From Pelagibius sp048268885 (GTDB lineage Bacteria; Pseudomonadota; Alphaproteobacteria; Kiloniellales; Kiloniellaceae): a DNA stretch of 64,000 nucleotides. The DNA is taken from assembly GCA_048268885.1 (NCBI GenBank), contig JBLWUP010000002.1:1-64000 (forward strand), in the 5' to 3' direction. Position numbers and translations under genes: made by a program. The notes beneath the pieces were generated by a model. That model ran no database searches, was not told where the DNA came from, and worked only from the letters and a program-made list of their open reading frames with translations. The number at the start of each line of letters is the position of its first letter. Position 1 is the stretch's first letter. Below, in pieces: positions 57,801-64,000 of the stretch.

Positions 57801-58547
57801 GAAGATCTGGGCGCGGAAGGCTGGAGCGGCAAGGGCTGGCGCCTGGCGCGCCCGCAGTCGGCGCCGGTCGCGCCGGAGAAACCCCTGCCGGCGCGCGCGG
57901 CCGCGCAGCCGTTGCAGACCCTGCCCGATTGGGCGCACCGCCCGGCCCCGCCGGAGCCGGCCCCGCCGCAGCCCCTGGCGCCTTCGCGCCCGGCGGAAGC
58001 CGAGCCGCCGACGCGCTCCCCCCTCGGGCCGGATTCGGGCCGGCGTTTTCGCCGCGGCCTGCTCATCCACCGGCTGCTGCAGTCCTTGCCCGACCTGGCC
58101 CCGGCCGAGCGCGCCGCTGCCGGGCGGGCTTTCCTGCAAAGCCCGCTGCACGACCTGGGGGATGACCAGCAGGACGAGATCCTGGCCGAGGTGCTGCAGG
58201 TGCTGCAGGCGCCGGCGCTGGCGCCGCTGTTCGGCCCCGGCAGCCGTGCCGAGGTGCCGCTGGCCGGATTGGTCGAGACGGCCGCGGGACCGCAGGCGAT
58301 CGCCGGCCAGGTCGATCGCCTTCTGGTAGAACAGGAGACGGTCTCCCTCGTCGATTTCAAGAGCCAGCGCCCGGCGCCGGAGCGTGCGGAAGATGTTCCC
58401 AGCCTCTATCTGAAGCAGATGGCGGCCTACCGGGCGCTCCTGGCGCGGATCTATCCGGGACGGGCGATTCGCAGCTACCTTTTGTGGACAGATCAACCTC
58501 GTCTGATGCAACTCAGCGATGCGCTGTTGAGGGATTACGCGCCTTGA
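54885..58547 (+). CDS. addA: Double-strand break repair helicase-nuclease AddA
   Basis: This 1220-residue UvrD/RecB-type helicase and nuclease resects broken DNA for RecA. Walker A SAGSGKT (31-37), CLTFTKAAAAEMANRL, DYDDLIHFSARLL, Walker B HLLVDEAQDTSPEQWRIVE, GDPKQSIYSFQGADP, motif V/VI TVHGSKGLEAPVV and RRLLYVALTRAEDRLYLCG are intact. The C-terminal nuclease has RRGLLIHRLLQSLP and SLVDFKSQRP. Residues 141-172 and 173-204 are a tandem duplication differing by a single Val/Ala. The start overlaps the addB stop. A Pro/Ala-rich linker lies near 1000-1045. Confidence 0.95.
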   Translation: MTTAAEQIIAQATARQREAADPEASVWVSASAGSGKTKVLVDRVLSLLLRGSEPGKILCLTFTKAAAAEMANRLSGRLAAWVTAGDAKLRADLEELTGGAVEDDLLPRARALFARVLDTPGGIKIQTIHAFCQALLGRFPLEAEVAPNAKVLDEHEAVDLLETARVEVLAQALEAEVAPNAKVLDEHEAADLLETARVEVLAQALDGQGRLSDAIGVLIAHLQEERFTEVVRQLIHERGRLAELIAARGGVDRLGEAVFALLGVDPADTPQTVTAQACTEGAFDRPGLKLAMQAWHHGSDPEQKKSAALATWLAADDTAREETFDAHCSLFLTGEGKPRQRLLTKKPAEEFPGALEALQNEAERLLLVAEKRNAITVARATRALLILGDAIIAAYQRHKEARVLLDYDDLIHFSARLLARQGGVSWVLFKLDGGLDHLLVDEAQDTSPEQWRIVEMLTSEFFTGAGAHEDRDESLRTVFAVGDPKQSIYSFQGADPAEFQRLRDLFRERAQQARHRWRPVSLAVSFRSTEAVLRTVDAVFAAAEAQDGVLFGEPEISHLAKRLGEAGQIEVWPPAPAAETSELESWALPLPGQQDSPAPQRLARLVARRIWYWTQSDAGAEDPDCRLAARGRRIQPGDVMILVRRRNSFITELVRELKTLGVPVAGVDRMRLTEQLAVMDLMALGRVLLLPEDDLTLACVLKGPFIGFSEEQLFTLAHGRGRRRLWERLGDAAKEDESFAAARRFLEDLAGQADYVAPFELYSGLLGAGRGREKILARLGPDAADPLDEFLSLALSYERENAPSLEGFLHWLSAGELEIKRDLEQAHGAVRLMTVHGSKGLEAPVVILPDTLQLPRPGDGLLWVGDGPEEALNKPSMAKPSLAVWPVKRDYDLPILGEARAAAKRAQEQEYRRLLYVALTRAEDRLYLCGWLTKNAPSAGNWYELVDHALGRLAESGPGDGWGAEAMDFDFTEDLGAEGWSGKGWRLARPQSAPVAPEKPLPARAAAQPLQTLPDWAHRPAPPEPAPPQPLAPSRPAEAEPPTRSPLGPDSGRRFRRGLLIHRLLQSLPDLAPAERAAAGRAFLQSPLHDLGDDQQDEILAEVLQVLQAPALAPLFGPGSRAEVPLAGLVETAAGPQAIAGQVDRLLVEQETVSLVDFKSQRPAPERAEDVPSLYLKQMAAYRALLARIYPGRAIRSYLLWTDQPRLMQLSDALLRDYAP
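55305..55496 (+). repeat. 96-bp in-frame tandem duplication inside addA
   Basis: Units 55305-55400 and 55401-55496 are identical except for one base (T55357 versus C55453). Each encodes the same 32 residues, starting LEAEVAPNAKVLDEHEA. The near identity indicates a recent duplication. Confidence 0.97.
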
Positions 58548-58643
58548 CGCTCCCGTGGGGCGCTCCCTACATTGATGCCAATGTGAATCGGACCTTGGGG
58601 CCAGCCTGGCCCCTCGGCAGCACCGTTACAGGGGTAAGTTTCT

Positions 58644-58964
58644 ATGAGCACTAGACCGACCAGCGACGGTACGTTCGAGCAGGATGTTCTGCAGGCGGCG
58701 GGGCCCGTCCTCGTTGATTTCTGGGCCGAATGGTGCGGCCCCTGCAAGATGATCGCGCCTGCGCTGGAAGAGATTTCCGAGGAAATGGGCGGCCGGGTGA
58801 CGGTCGCCAAGATCAACATCGACGACAACCCGCACACCCCGCAGAAGTACGGCGTGCGCGGCATCCCCACGCTGATGCTGTTCAAGGACGGTCAGGTCGC
58901 GGCCACCAAGGTTGGCGCGGTCGGCAAGGGGCAATTGCTGGAGTGGGTTGAATCCGTCGTCTGA
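58644..58964 (+). CDS. trxA: Thioredoxin 1
   Basis: This 106-residue protein has the active site WCGPC (Trp30-Cys34) in VLVDFWAEWCGPCKMIAPALEE, the cis-proline region RGIPTLMLF, and the C-terminal helix GKGQLLEWV. It is a small general disulfide reductant. It follows addA by 96 nt. The preceding region contains a GGGGTAAG ribosome-type sequence. A strong terminator follows. Confidence 0.98.
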   Translation: MSTRPTSDGTFEQDVLQAAGPVLVDFWAEWCGPCKMIAPALEEISEEMGGRVTVAKINIDDNPHTPQKYGVRGIPTLMLFKDGQVAATKVGAVGKGQLLEWVESVV

Positions 58965-59004
58965 TGCCCTAAATACCAAAGGGTAACGAGGTAAGTTAGC
59001 TTCC

Positions 59005-59044
59005 AAGTACGGTTTTCCCCCGAAAAGTACGGTATCCCCCCGAA
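59005..59044 (+). repeat. 20-nt tandem repeat downstream of trxA
   Basis: Two head-to-tail 20-mers beginning AAGTACGGT (59005-59024 and 59025-59044) differ at two positions. A partial third unit runs into the terminator stem. They lie in the trxA 3' untranslated region. Confidence 0.8.
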
Positions 59045-59055
59045 AGATACCCCGA

Positions 59056-59090
59056 AACCCCGCCGGAGCGATCCGGCGGGGTTTTTCTTT
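59056..59090 (+). terminator. Intrinsic terminator of trxA
   Basis: A 12-bp perfect stem (59056-59067 with 59072-59083, AACCCCGCCGGA / TCCGGCGGGGTT) with a GCGA tetraloop is followed by TTTTTCTTTCTTT. This is the clearest terminator in the window and ends the tsaE-amgK-murU-addB-addA-trxA run. Confidence 0.93.
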
Positions 59091-59223
59091 CTTTGCAGGG
59101 CCTTAACTTGTCATCTTCAGGATGCGACCCTTGACAGGGTGGCGCCGAGTGCCGAAGGTCCGCCCTCGTCTCCGTTAGAGAGAATCGCGACAAGAAGAAC
59201 CGATCAGGCGAGAAGGTCTTTCC

Positions 59224-59613
59224 GTGGGCAAAGTGAAGTACGACTGTCTGAAGTGTCCGGGCTACTGCTGCTCCTATCCGAACATTCATGTGAAGCCGAA
59301 GGACATCAAGCGCCTGGCCGAGCACTTCAAGGTGAGCGAGGCAGAAGCCGAGAAGCGCTTCACCAAGAAGGGCTTCAAGGAAGAGGGCATGAAGAAGCGC
59401 CCGCGCGTGCTGCGTCACCAGAAGGACGAGCACTTCAGCACCATCTGCAGCTTCTTCGATACCGACAAGCGCCGCTGCACCATCTACGAGGCGCGTCCCG
59501 AGATCTGCCGTGACTATCCCGGGCGCAAGCGCTGTGGCTACTACGAGTTCCTCAGGTTCGAGCGCGACGCCCAGGAAGATCCCGACTACATCGCCATCAC
59601 CAACAATTACTGA
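59224..59613 (+). CDS. YkgJ family cysteine-cluster protein
   Basis: The protein is 129 residues from GTG 59224. CLKCPGYCCSYPNI at the N terminus, then ICSFFDTDKRRCTIYEARPEICRDYPGRKRCGYYE, give the eight-cysteine pattern of the YkgJ/CxxCxxCC family, presumed to bind zinc or an iron-sulfur cluster. A Lys-rich central segment separates the halves. The biochemical function is unknown. It stands alone after the trxA terminator. Confidence 0.85.
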   Translation: MGKVKYDCLKCPGYCCSYPNIHVKPKDIKRLAEHFKVSEAEAEKRFTKKGFKEEGMKKRPRVLRHQKDEHFSTICSFFDTDKRRCTIYEARPEICRDYPGRKRCGYYEFLRFERDAQEDPDYIAITNNY

Positions 59614-59659
59614 CGCACCTCCTGACGGGGGTGCTGCTCAGGCCTCTCTCCTCACTCGA

Positions 59660-59756
59660 TTGTCACCCTCGGGCTTGGCCCGAGGGTCCATGGTGCCCTC
59701 TGCATCTTTCGGTGAGGCAGTAAAATGGATGCTCGGGTCAAGCCCGAGCATGACGA
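59660..59756. repeat. Inverted pair of 32-nt palindromic repeat units
   Basis: Unit 1 (59660-59691) and unit 2 (59725-59756, inverted) match at 26 of 32 positions. Each folds into a hairpin: ACCCTCGGGC / GCCCGAGGGT with a 3-nt loop, and ATGCTCGGG / CCCGAGCAT with a 5-nt loop. The arrangement resembles REP/BIME-type intergenic elements. It sits between the convergent ykgJ-like gene and folC, a usual site for such elements. Confidence 0.85.
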
Positions 59757-59816
59757 TCGATTTCGCGGAAGCGATGGTGCGCGCTTTCCAGCCAAGCGCT
59801 GGTCGCAGAGTCGGCG

Positions 59817-61166
59817 TCAGCCGTTCTCCGCCAGCACGTGGCCGGCAAGATAGAGCGAGCCGCAGATCAGGATGCGGCCCGGCTTTTCGGCCTTGGCCAC
59901 GAGCGCCTTCAGCCCTTCCATGACGGACGCCGCCGGGGCGGCGTCGATGCCGGCGGCGCGGGCGTGTCCCGCGGCGGCTTCCGCGGAAAGACTGGCCGCC
60001 TCGCCGGGGATGCGCACCGCCCGCAGGGCCTGCGTCAGCGGCGCCAGCGCCTCCAGGTAGCCGGCGGCCACCTTGGTATCCAGCATGCCGTAGATCAGGT
60101 CCAGCGGCCGGCCGCCCTCGTCCTGCACCCAGTCTTTCAGCGTCGCCGCCAAGGCTTGGCCGGCGGCCGGGTTGTGGCCGCCGTCGAGCCACAGCTCCCA
60201 GCCCTCGGGAAGGGTCTCCACCAGCGGCCCCTTGGTCAGGCGCTGCAGGCGCGCCGGCCAGCTCGCCTTGGCGATGCCCGTGGCGACCGCCGCGTCGTCC
60301 AGTGCGAATTCCTCCAGCTGCGCGGCGCAGGCCACGGCCAAGGCGGCGTTGGCGATCTGGTGCGCGCCGAGCAGGCCGGGTTTCGGCAGGTCGCGGGCGC
60401 CCTTGGCATCCTCGTAACGGAAGCCCTGCGGTGTGGCCTGGAAGGTCCAGTCCCGGCCGTGCGCGAAGAGCGGCGCGCCGATCTGCTTTGCATGGGCCTC
60501 CAGCAGGGTGAACGCCTCGGGTTCCTGCGGGCCGACGACGCAAGGGACGCCGGGCTTCATGATGCCCGCCTTCTCCCCCGCGATGGCTTCGAGGGTCGGT
60601 CCGAGGAACTGCTGGTGGTCGAGGGCGATGGGGGTGATCGCGGTGAGGCGCGGCCGGTCGATCACATTGGTGGCGTCCAGCCGTCCGCCCAGGCCGGTTT
60701 CCAGCAGCAGGATGTCGGCGGGATTGTCCGCGAAGGCCAGGAAGGCGGCGGCGGTGGTCACCTCGAAGAAGGTGATGGCCTCCGGCCCGTTCACTTCCTC
60801 GCAATGCTCCAGCAGGGCGATCAGCGCCGCCTCGTCGATCAGGCCGCCGGTCAGGCGAATACGTTCGTGGAAGCGCACCAGGTGCGGCGAGGTGTAGACC
60901 TGCACGCCTTGCCCGGCGGCTTCCAGTATGGCGCGCAGAAAGGCGAGCAGCGAGCCCTTGCCGTTGGTGCCGGCGACATGGACCACGGGGGCGAGGCGCC
61001 GTTCGGGATGGTCCAGACGCTCCAGCAGCCGCTCGACGCGGCCGAGCGACAGGTCGATGACCTTGGGATGCAGGCGCATGAGGCGGTCGAGGACCGCATC
61101 GCTGGTCTTGCCGTTGGTTGCGCCAGGGGGGCTGGCGGCGGGCGCGTCACTCACGGAATGGTTCAC
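59817..61166 (-). CDS. folC: Bifunctional folylpolyglutamate/dihydrofolate synthase
   Basis: This 449-residue Mur-ligase-fold protein has the ATP loop VVHVAGTNGKGS (66-72), YTSPHLVRFHERIRL, FFEVTTAAAF, LLLETGLGGRLDATNVI, GEKAGIMKPGVPCV and the C-terminal LDGGHNPAAG. It adds glutamate to dihydropteroate and extends folate glutamate tails. It lies downstream of accD with a 28-nt gap on the same strand; accD-folC linkage after trpAB is common in Proteobacteria. Confidence 0.96.
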   Translation of the reverse strand: MNHSVSDAPAASPPGATNGKTSDAVLDRLMRLHPKVIDLSLGRVERLLERLDHPERRLAPVVHVAGTNGKGSLLAFLRAILEAAGQGVQVYTSPHLVRFHERIRLTGGLIDEAALIALLEHCEEVNGPEAITFFEVTTAAAFLAFADNPADILLLETGLGGRLDATNVIDRPRLTAITPIALDHQQFLGPTLEAIAGEKAGIMKPGVPCVVGPQEPEAFTLLEAHAKQIGAPLFAHGRDWTFQATPQGFRYEDAKGARDLPKPGLLGAHQIANAALAVACAAQLEEFALDDAAVATGIAKASWPARLQRLTKGPLVETLPEGWELWLDGGHNPAAGQALAATLKDWVQDEGGRPLDLIYGMLDTKVAAGYLEALAPLTQALRAVRIPGEAASLSAEAAAGHARAAGIDAAPAASVMEGLKALVAKAEKPGRILICGSLYLAGHVLAENG

Positions 61167-61194
61167 TCACCAGCTGGATCGGCGCGCGGGCGCG

Positions 61195-62223
61195 TTATTT
61201 CTTGGGGGCCTCGCCCTTGCCGGGCTGGGGGGCGGCGTCGGCGCCCGCCTCGGCCTTCTCCGGCTCGGGCGCCTTCTTCTCCGGCTTGGGCGCGGGCGGA
61301 ATTTCCACCGCCGCTTCGGGCTTTCGGGCCGCGCCCTTCTTGCCGTCGCCCAGCGGCACGACCTCGGCGATCGGGGTCGTGTCGCGCAGCAGGCCGATGA
61401 TCTTGATCAGCGTGTCGCGGATCTCGCCACGCCGCACCACCATGTCGACCATGCCGTGGTCCAGCAGGTATTCCGCGCTCTGGAAGCCCTCGGGCAGGGA
61501 TTCGCGGATGGTTTCCTCGATCACCCGCTTGCCGGCGAAACCGATGGTGGCGCCGGGTTCGGAAAGGGCGATGTCGCCCAGCATGGCGAAGGAGGCCGAG
61601 ACGCCGCCGGTGGTCGGGTCGGTCAGCAGCACGATGTAGGGCAGGCCGGCTTCCTTGACCATCTCCACCGCGGCGACGGAGCGCGGCATCTGCATGAGGG
61701 AGAGAATACCTTCCTGCATGCGCGCGCCGCCGGAGGCGGGAATGACGATCAGCGTGGCCTCCTGCATCACCGCCAGGCGCGCGGCGGCCAGCAGCCCTTC
61801 GCCCACGGCAATGCCCATGGAGCCGCCCATGAAGGCGAAGTTGAAGACGGCGATCACGGTGGCCCGGCCGCCCATGTCGCCGTGGGCGACAACGATGGCC
61901 TCGTCGGGGCCGTTCTTGGCCTGGGCCTCGCGCAGCCGCTCGGTGTAGCGCTTGCGGTCGCGGAACTTCAGCGGGTCCAGGGGCACGTCCGGCAGTTCGA
62001 TGACCTTGAACTTGCCCTCGTCGAACATCAGCTCCAGGCGGCGGCGCGCCGGAATGCGCATGTGGTAGCCGCAGTGCGGGCAGACCCGCAGGGCGGCCTC
62101 CAGCTCGCGGTGAAAGATCATCTGCCCGCAGCTGGAACACTTTTCCCAGAGATTGTCCGGCACCTCGGGCTTCTGCACCAGGGCGCGGATCTTCGGCCTG
62201 ACGTAGTTGGTGATCCAGTTCAT
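61195..62223 (-). CDS. accD: Acetyl-CoA carboxylase carboxyltransferase subunit beta
   Basis: This 342-residue protein has an N-terminal four-cysteine zinc ribbon (C29, C32, C48, C51), then the crotonase-like carboxyltransferase core (FMGGSMGIAVGEGLLAAARLA, PASGGARMQEGILSLMQMP, GGVSASFAMLGDIALSEPGATIGFAG). With AccA it transfers the carboxyl from biotin to acetyl-CoA, the first step of fatty-acid synthesis. The last ~40 residues are a Pro/Glu/Lys-rich disordered tail (PKPEKKAPEPEKAEAG), longer than in most homologues. Confidence 0.97.
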   Translation of the reverse strand: MNWITNYVRPKIRALVQKPEVPDNLWEKCSSCGQMIFHRELEAALRVCPHCGYHMRIPARRRLELMFDEGKFKVIELPDVPLDPLKFRDRKRYTERLREAQAKNGPDEAIVVAHGDMGGRATVIAVFNFAFMGGSMGIAVGEGLLAAARLAVMQEATLIVIPASGGARMQEGILSLMQMPRSVAAVEMVKEAGLPYIVLLTDPTTGGVSASFAMLGDIALSEPGATIGFAGKRVIEETIRESLPEGFQSAEYLLDHGMVDMVVRRGEIRDTLIKIIGLLRDTTPIAEVVPLGDGKKGAARKPEAAVEIPPAPKPEKKAPEPEKAEAGADAAPQPGKGEAPKK

Positions 62224-62259
62224 CGGCGGGCTTCTCCCGTGATTACGTGGCGCGCGACA

Positions 62260-63108
62260 TTACGCGGCGCGGTTGCCGCGGACGCCGCTGGCAAGCGATT
62301 CTACCAGGGCCAGCACCTTCGCGGCCAGACCGGGTTTCGCCTTGCCGTTTTCGTCCAGTTCCGCCTTCACCGCATCGACGATGGCCGAGCCCACCACCGC
62401 GGCGTCGGCGACGCCGGAAATGGTGGCGGCCTGGTCCGGTGTGCGGATGCCGAAGCCGACGGCGATCGGCAGGTCGGTATGGCGGCGCAGGCGGGAAACC
62501 GCCTCGCGCACCTGCTCGGTCGGCACCGAGGCGGTGCCGGTGATGCCCATGATGGAGACGTAGTAGACGAAGCCGCTGGTGTTGTTCAGCACCACCGGCA
62601 GGCGCTTGTCGTCGGTGGTCGGCGTGGCCAGGCGGATCCAGTGGATGCCCGCTTCCAGCGCCGGCAGGCAGAGCTCGACGTCTTCTTCCGGCGGCAGGTC
62701 GACGATGATCAGGCCGTCGACCCCGGCCACCTTGGCGTCCTTCACGAAGCGGTCGACGCCGTAGCTGTAGATGGGATTGTAGTAACCCATGAGGATGATC
62801 GGCGTATCGCCGTCGTCCTTGCGGAACGCCCGCACCATCTCCAGCGTCTTGTTCAGCGTCATGCCGCCTTTGAGCGCGCGCAGGCTGGAAGCCTGGATCG
62901 GCGGGCCTTCGGCCATGGGATCGGAAAACGGCATGCCGAGTTCGATCAGGTCGGCGCCGGCGGCGGGCAGGCCCTTCACGATTTCCAGCGAGGTGTCGTA
63001 GTCCGGATCGCCGGCGGTGACGAAGGTGACCAGCGCCCCGCGGCCCTCGGACTTCACGGCGGCGAAGCGCTTCTCGATGCGGCTGTCGCTATTGGCCTTT
63101 GGACTCAC
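62260..63108 (-). CDS. trpA: Tryptophan synthase alpha chain
   Basis: The protein is 282 residues from GTG 63108, which overlaps the trpB stop (GTGA) and has GGGAG upstream; the frame is open further left in trpB. TFVTAGDPDYDTSLEIV, catalytic Glu in DLIELGMPFSDPMAEGPPIQ, MGYYNPIYSYG and catalytic Asp in IIVDLPPEE, then SGFVYYVSIMGITG and VGFGIRTPDQA are all present. It releases indole from indole-3-glycerol phosphate and passes it to TrpB. Confidence 0.97.
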   Translation of the reverse strand: MSPKANSDSRIEKRFAAVKSEGRGALVTFVTAGDPDYDTSLEIVKGLPAAGADLIELGMPFSDPMAEGPPIQASSLRALKGGMTLNKTLEMVRAFRKDDGDTPIILMGYYNPIYSYGVDRFVKDAKVAGVDGLIIVDLPPEEDVELCLPALEAGIHWIRLATPTTDDKRLPVVLNNTSGFVYYVSIMGITGTASVPTEQVREAVSRLRRHTDLPIAVGFGIRTPDQAATISGVADAAVVGSAIVDAVKAELDENGKAKPGLAAKVLALVESLASGVRGNRAA

Positions 63109-64000
63109 AACTCGACTCCCAGGGCGGAGGCGACGGTGAAGACGTCCTTGTCGCCGCGCCCGCACATGTTCATGACGATGATCTCATCGCGGCCCAGCTG
63201 CGGGGCCAGCTTGCGCACGTAGGCCAGCGCGTGGGCCGGCTCCAGCGCCGGGATGATGCCTTCGATGCGCGAGCAAAGCTGGAAGGCCTCCAGCGCCTCC
63301 TGGTCGGTGGCGGAGACGTAGTTGGCGCGGCCGATGTCGTGCAGCCAGGAATGCTCCGGCCCGATGCCCGGATAGTCCAGGCCGGCGGAGATCGAATGGG
63401 CGTCGGTGATCTGGCCGTCGTCGTTCTGCAGCAGGTAGGTGCGGTTGCCGTGCAGCACGCCGGGGCGCCCGCCGGTCAGCGAGGCCGCGTGCTCGCCCGA
63501 GGAAATGCCGTGGCCGGCCGCCTCGACGCCGTAGATGGCCACCTCCTTGTCGTCCAGGAAGGGATGGAACAGGCCCATGGCGTTGGAACCGCCGCCGATG
63601 CAGGCGACCAGGGCGTCGGGCAGGCGGCCCTCGGCCTCCATGATCTGCTCGCGGGTCTCCTGGCCGATGATCGACTGGAAGTCGCGCACCATGGCCGGGT
63701 AGGGGTGCGGGCCGGCGACCGTGCCGATGATGTAGAAGGTGTTCTCGACGTTGGCGACCCAGTCGCGCAGGGCGTCGTTCATGGCGTCCTTCAGGGTGCC
63801 CGTGCCGCTGGTCACCGGCTTCACCTCGGCGCCCAGCAGCTTCATGCGGAACACGTTGGGGGCCTGCCGCTCGATGTCGGTGGCGCCCATGTAGACCACG
63901 CAGGGCAGGTTGAAGAGGGCGCAGAAGGTGGCGGTGGCGACGCCGTGCTGACCGGCGCCGGTCTCGGCGATGATGCGCGTCTTGCCCATGCGCCGGGCCA
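63105..64000 (-). CDS. trpB: Tryptophan synthase beta chain, N terminus outside window
   Basis: The frame runs off the right edge. About 298 codons are present, starting within the AR-MGKTRIIAETGAGQHGVATA block. Further landmarks: GGGSNAMGLFHPF (phosphate loop for PLP), AAGHGISSGEHAASLTGGRPGVLHGNRTYLLQ, SISAGLDYPGIGPEHSWL and the C-terminal NMCGRGDKD. The PLP lysine lies outside. It condenses indole with serine to give tryptophan and overlaps trpA, so the subunits are coupled. Confidence 0.97.
   Translation of the reverse strand, partial: ARRMGKTRIIAETGAGQHGVATATFCALFNLPCVVYMGATDIERQAPNVFRMKLLGAEVKPVTSGTGTLKDAMNDALRDWVANVENTFYIIGTVAGPHPYPAMVRDFQSIIGQETREQIMEAEGRLPDALVACIGGGSNAMGLFHPFLDDKEVAIYGVEAAGHGISSGEHAASLTGGRPGVLHGNRTYLLQNDDGQITDAHSISAGLDYPGIGPEHSWLHDIGRANYVSATDQEALEAFQLCSRIEGIIPALEPAHALAYVRKLAPQLGRDEIIVMNMCGRGDKDVFTVASALGVEL

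Overview
This is high-GC chromosomal DNA from an alphaproteobacterium, most likely a member of the Rhodospirillales or a nearby order. Four things support that placement: a pckA/chvI-chvG/hprK/EIIA-HPr-EI/ahcY block, a DivL-type kinase with tyrosine in its H-box, a sequence matching the CtrA consensus, and an addB-addA-trxA cluster. Coding density is high and base composition looks even. I see no insertion sequence, prophage, CRISPR array or rRNA. One tRNA-Arg(CCG) gene is present.

Layout. 1-6.8 kb: end of hldE (heptose-ADP synthesis), an MmcB-type repair protein, a hypothetical membrane protein, the YciB/IspZ septation protein, a ketopantoate-reductase-like gene divergent from a LysR regulator, a TerB-like protein and a VOC protein preceded by three tandem hairpin repeats. 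7-11.6 kb: a probable surface-glycan or glycosylation group with a DegT aminotransferase, two paralogous glycosyltransferase-like proteins and a NeuD-like acyltransferase. 11.7-15.2 kb: a hemerythrin-like protein, tRNA-Arg, a lipoprotein alpha/beta hydrolase and an ABC ATPase. 15.4-20.5 kb: two closely related PaaK/CapK-type adenylate-forming enzymes flanking an oppositely oriented IucA/IucC siderophore synthetase. 20.6-26.4 kb: polA, small zinc and cysteine proteins, a class V aminotransferase, a voltage-gated-type channel ending in a zinc ribbon, and a TetR regulator.

26.5-45.5 kb is the pckA ... chvI-chvG-hprK-EIIA-HPr-EI-ahcY block. In the rhizobial arrangement pckA lies next to chvI. Here about 9 kb separates them, carrying a patatin phospholipase, a complete phage-shock system (pspF, a sigma-54 promoter, a small membrane protein, pspA, pspB, pspC), an arsR-arsI pair, a PAS protein and a membrane sensor kinase. 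HprK and RapZ are encoded as one uninterrupted ORF. The regulatory PTS genes form a tightly overlapping operon behind a terminator-like hairpin.

45.7-64 kb: divL, a ferredoxin-NADP+ reductase-like flavoprotein, tsaE-amgK-murU (t6A modification and cell-wall sugar recycling), addB-addA (double-strand break repair; AddA carries a near-perfect 96-nt internal duplication), trxA with a strong terminator, a YkgJ-type cysteine protein, an inverted pair of palindromic repeats with compensatory changes, then folC-accD-trpA-trpB on the minus strand, trpB running off the end.

The best leads for something undescribed are the NIS synthetase flanked by duplicated adenylate-forming enzymes, the paired glycosyltransferase-like proteins, the HprK-RapZ fusion, and the small protein that opens the phage-shock operon. 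A recurring feature is short in-frame tandem duplications in several unrelated genes.
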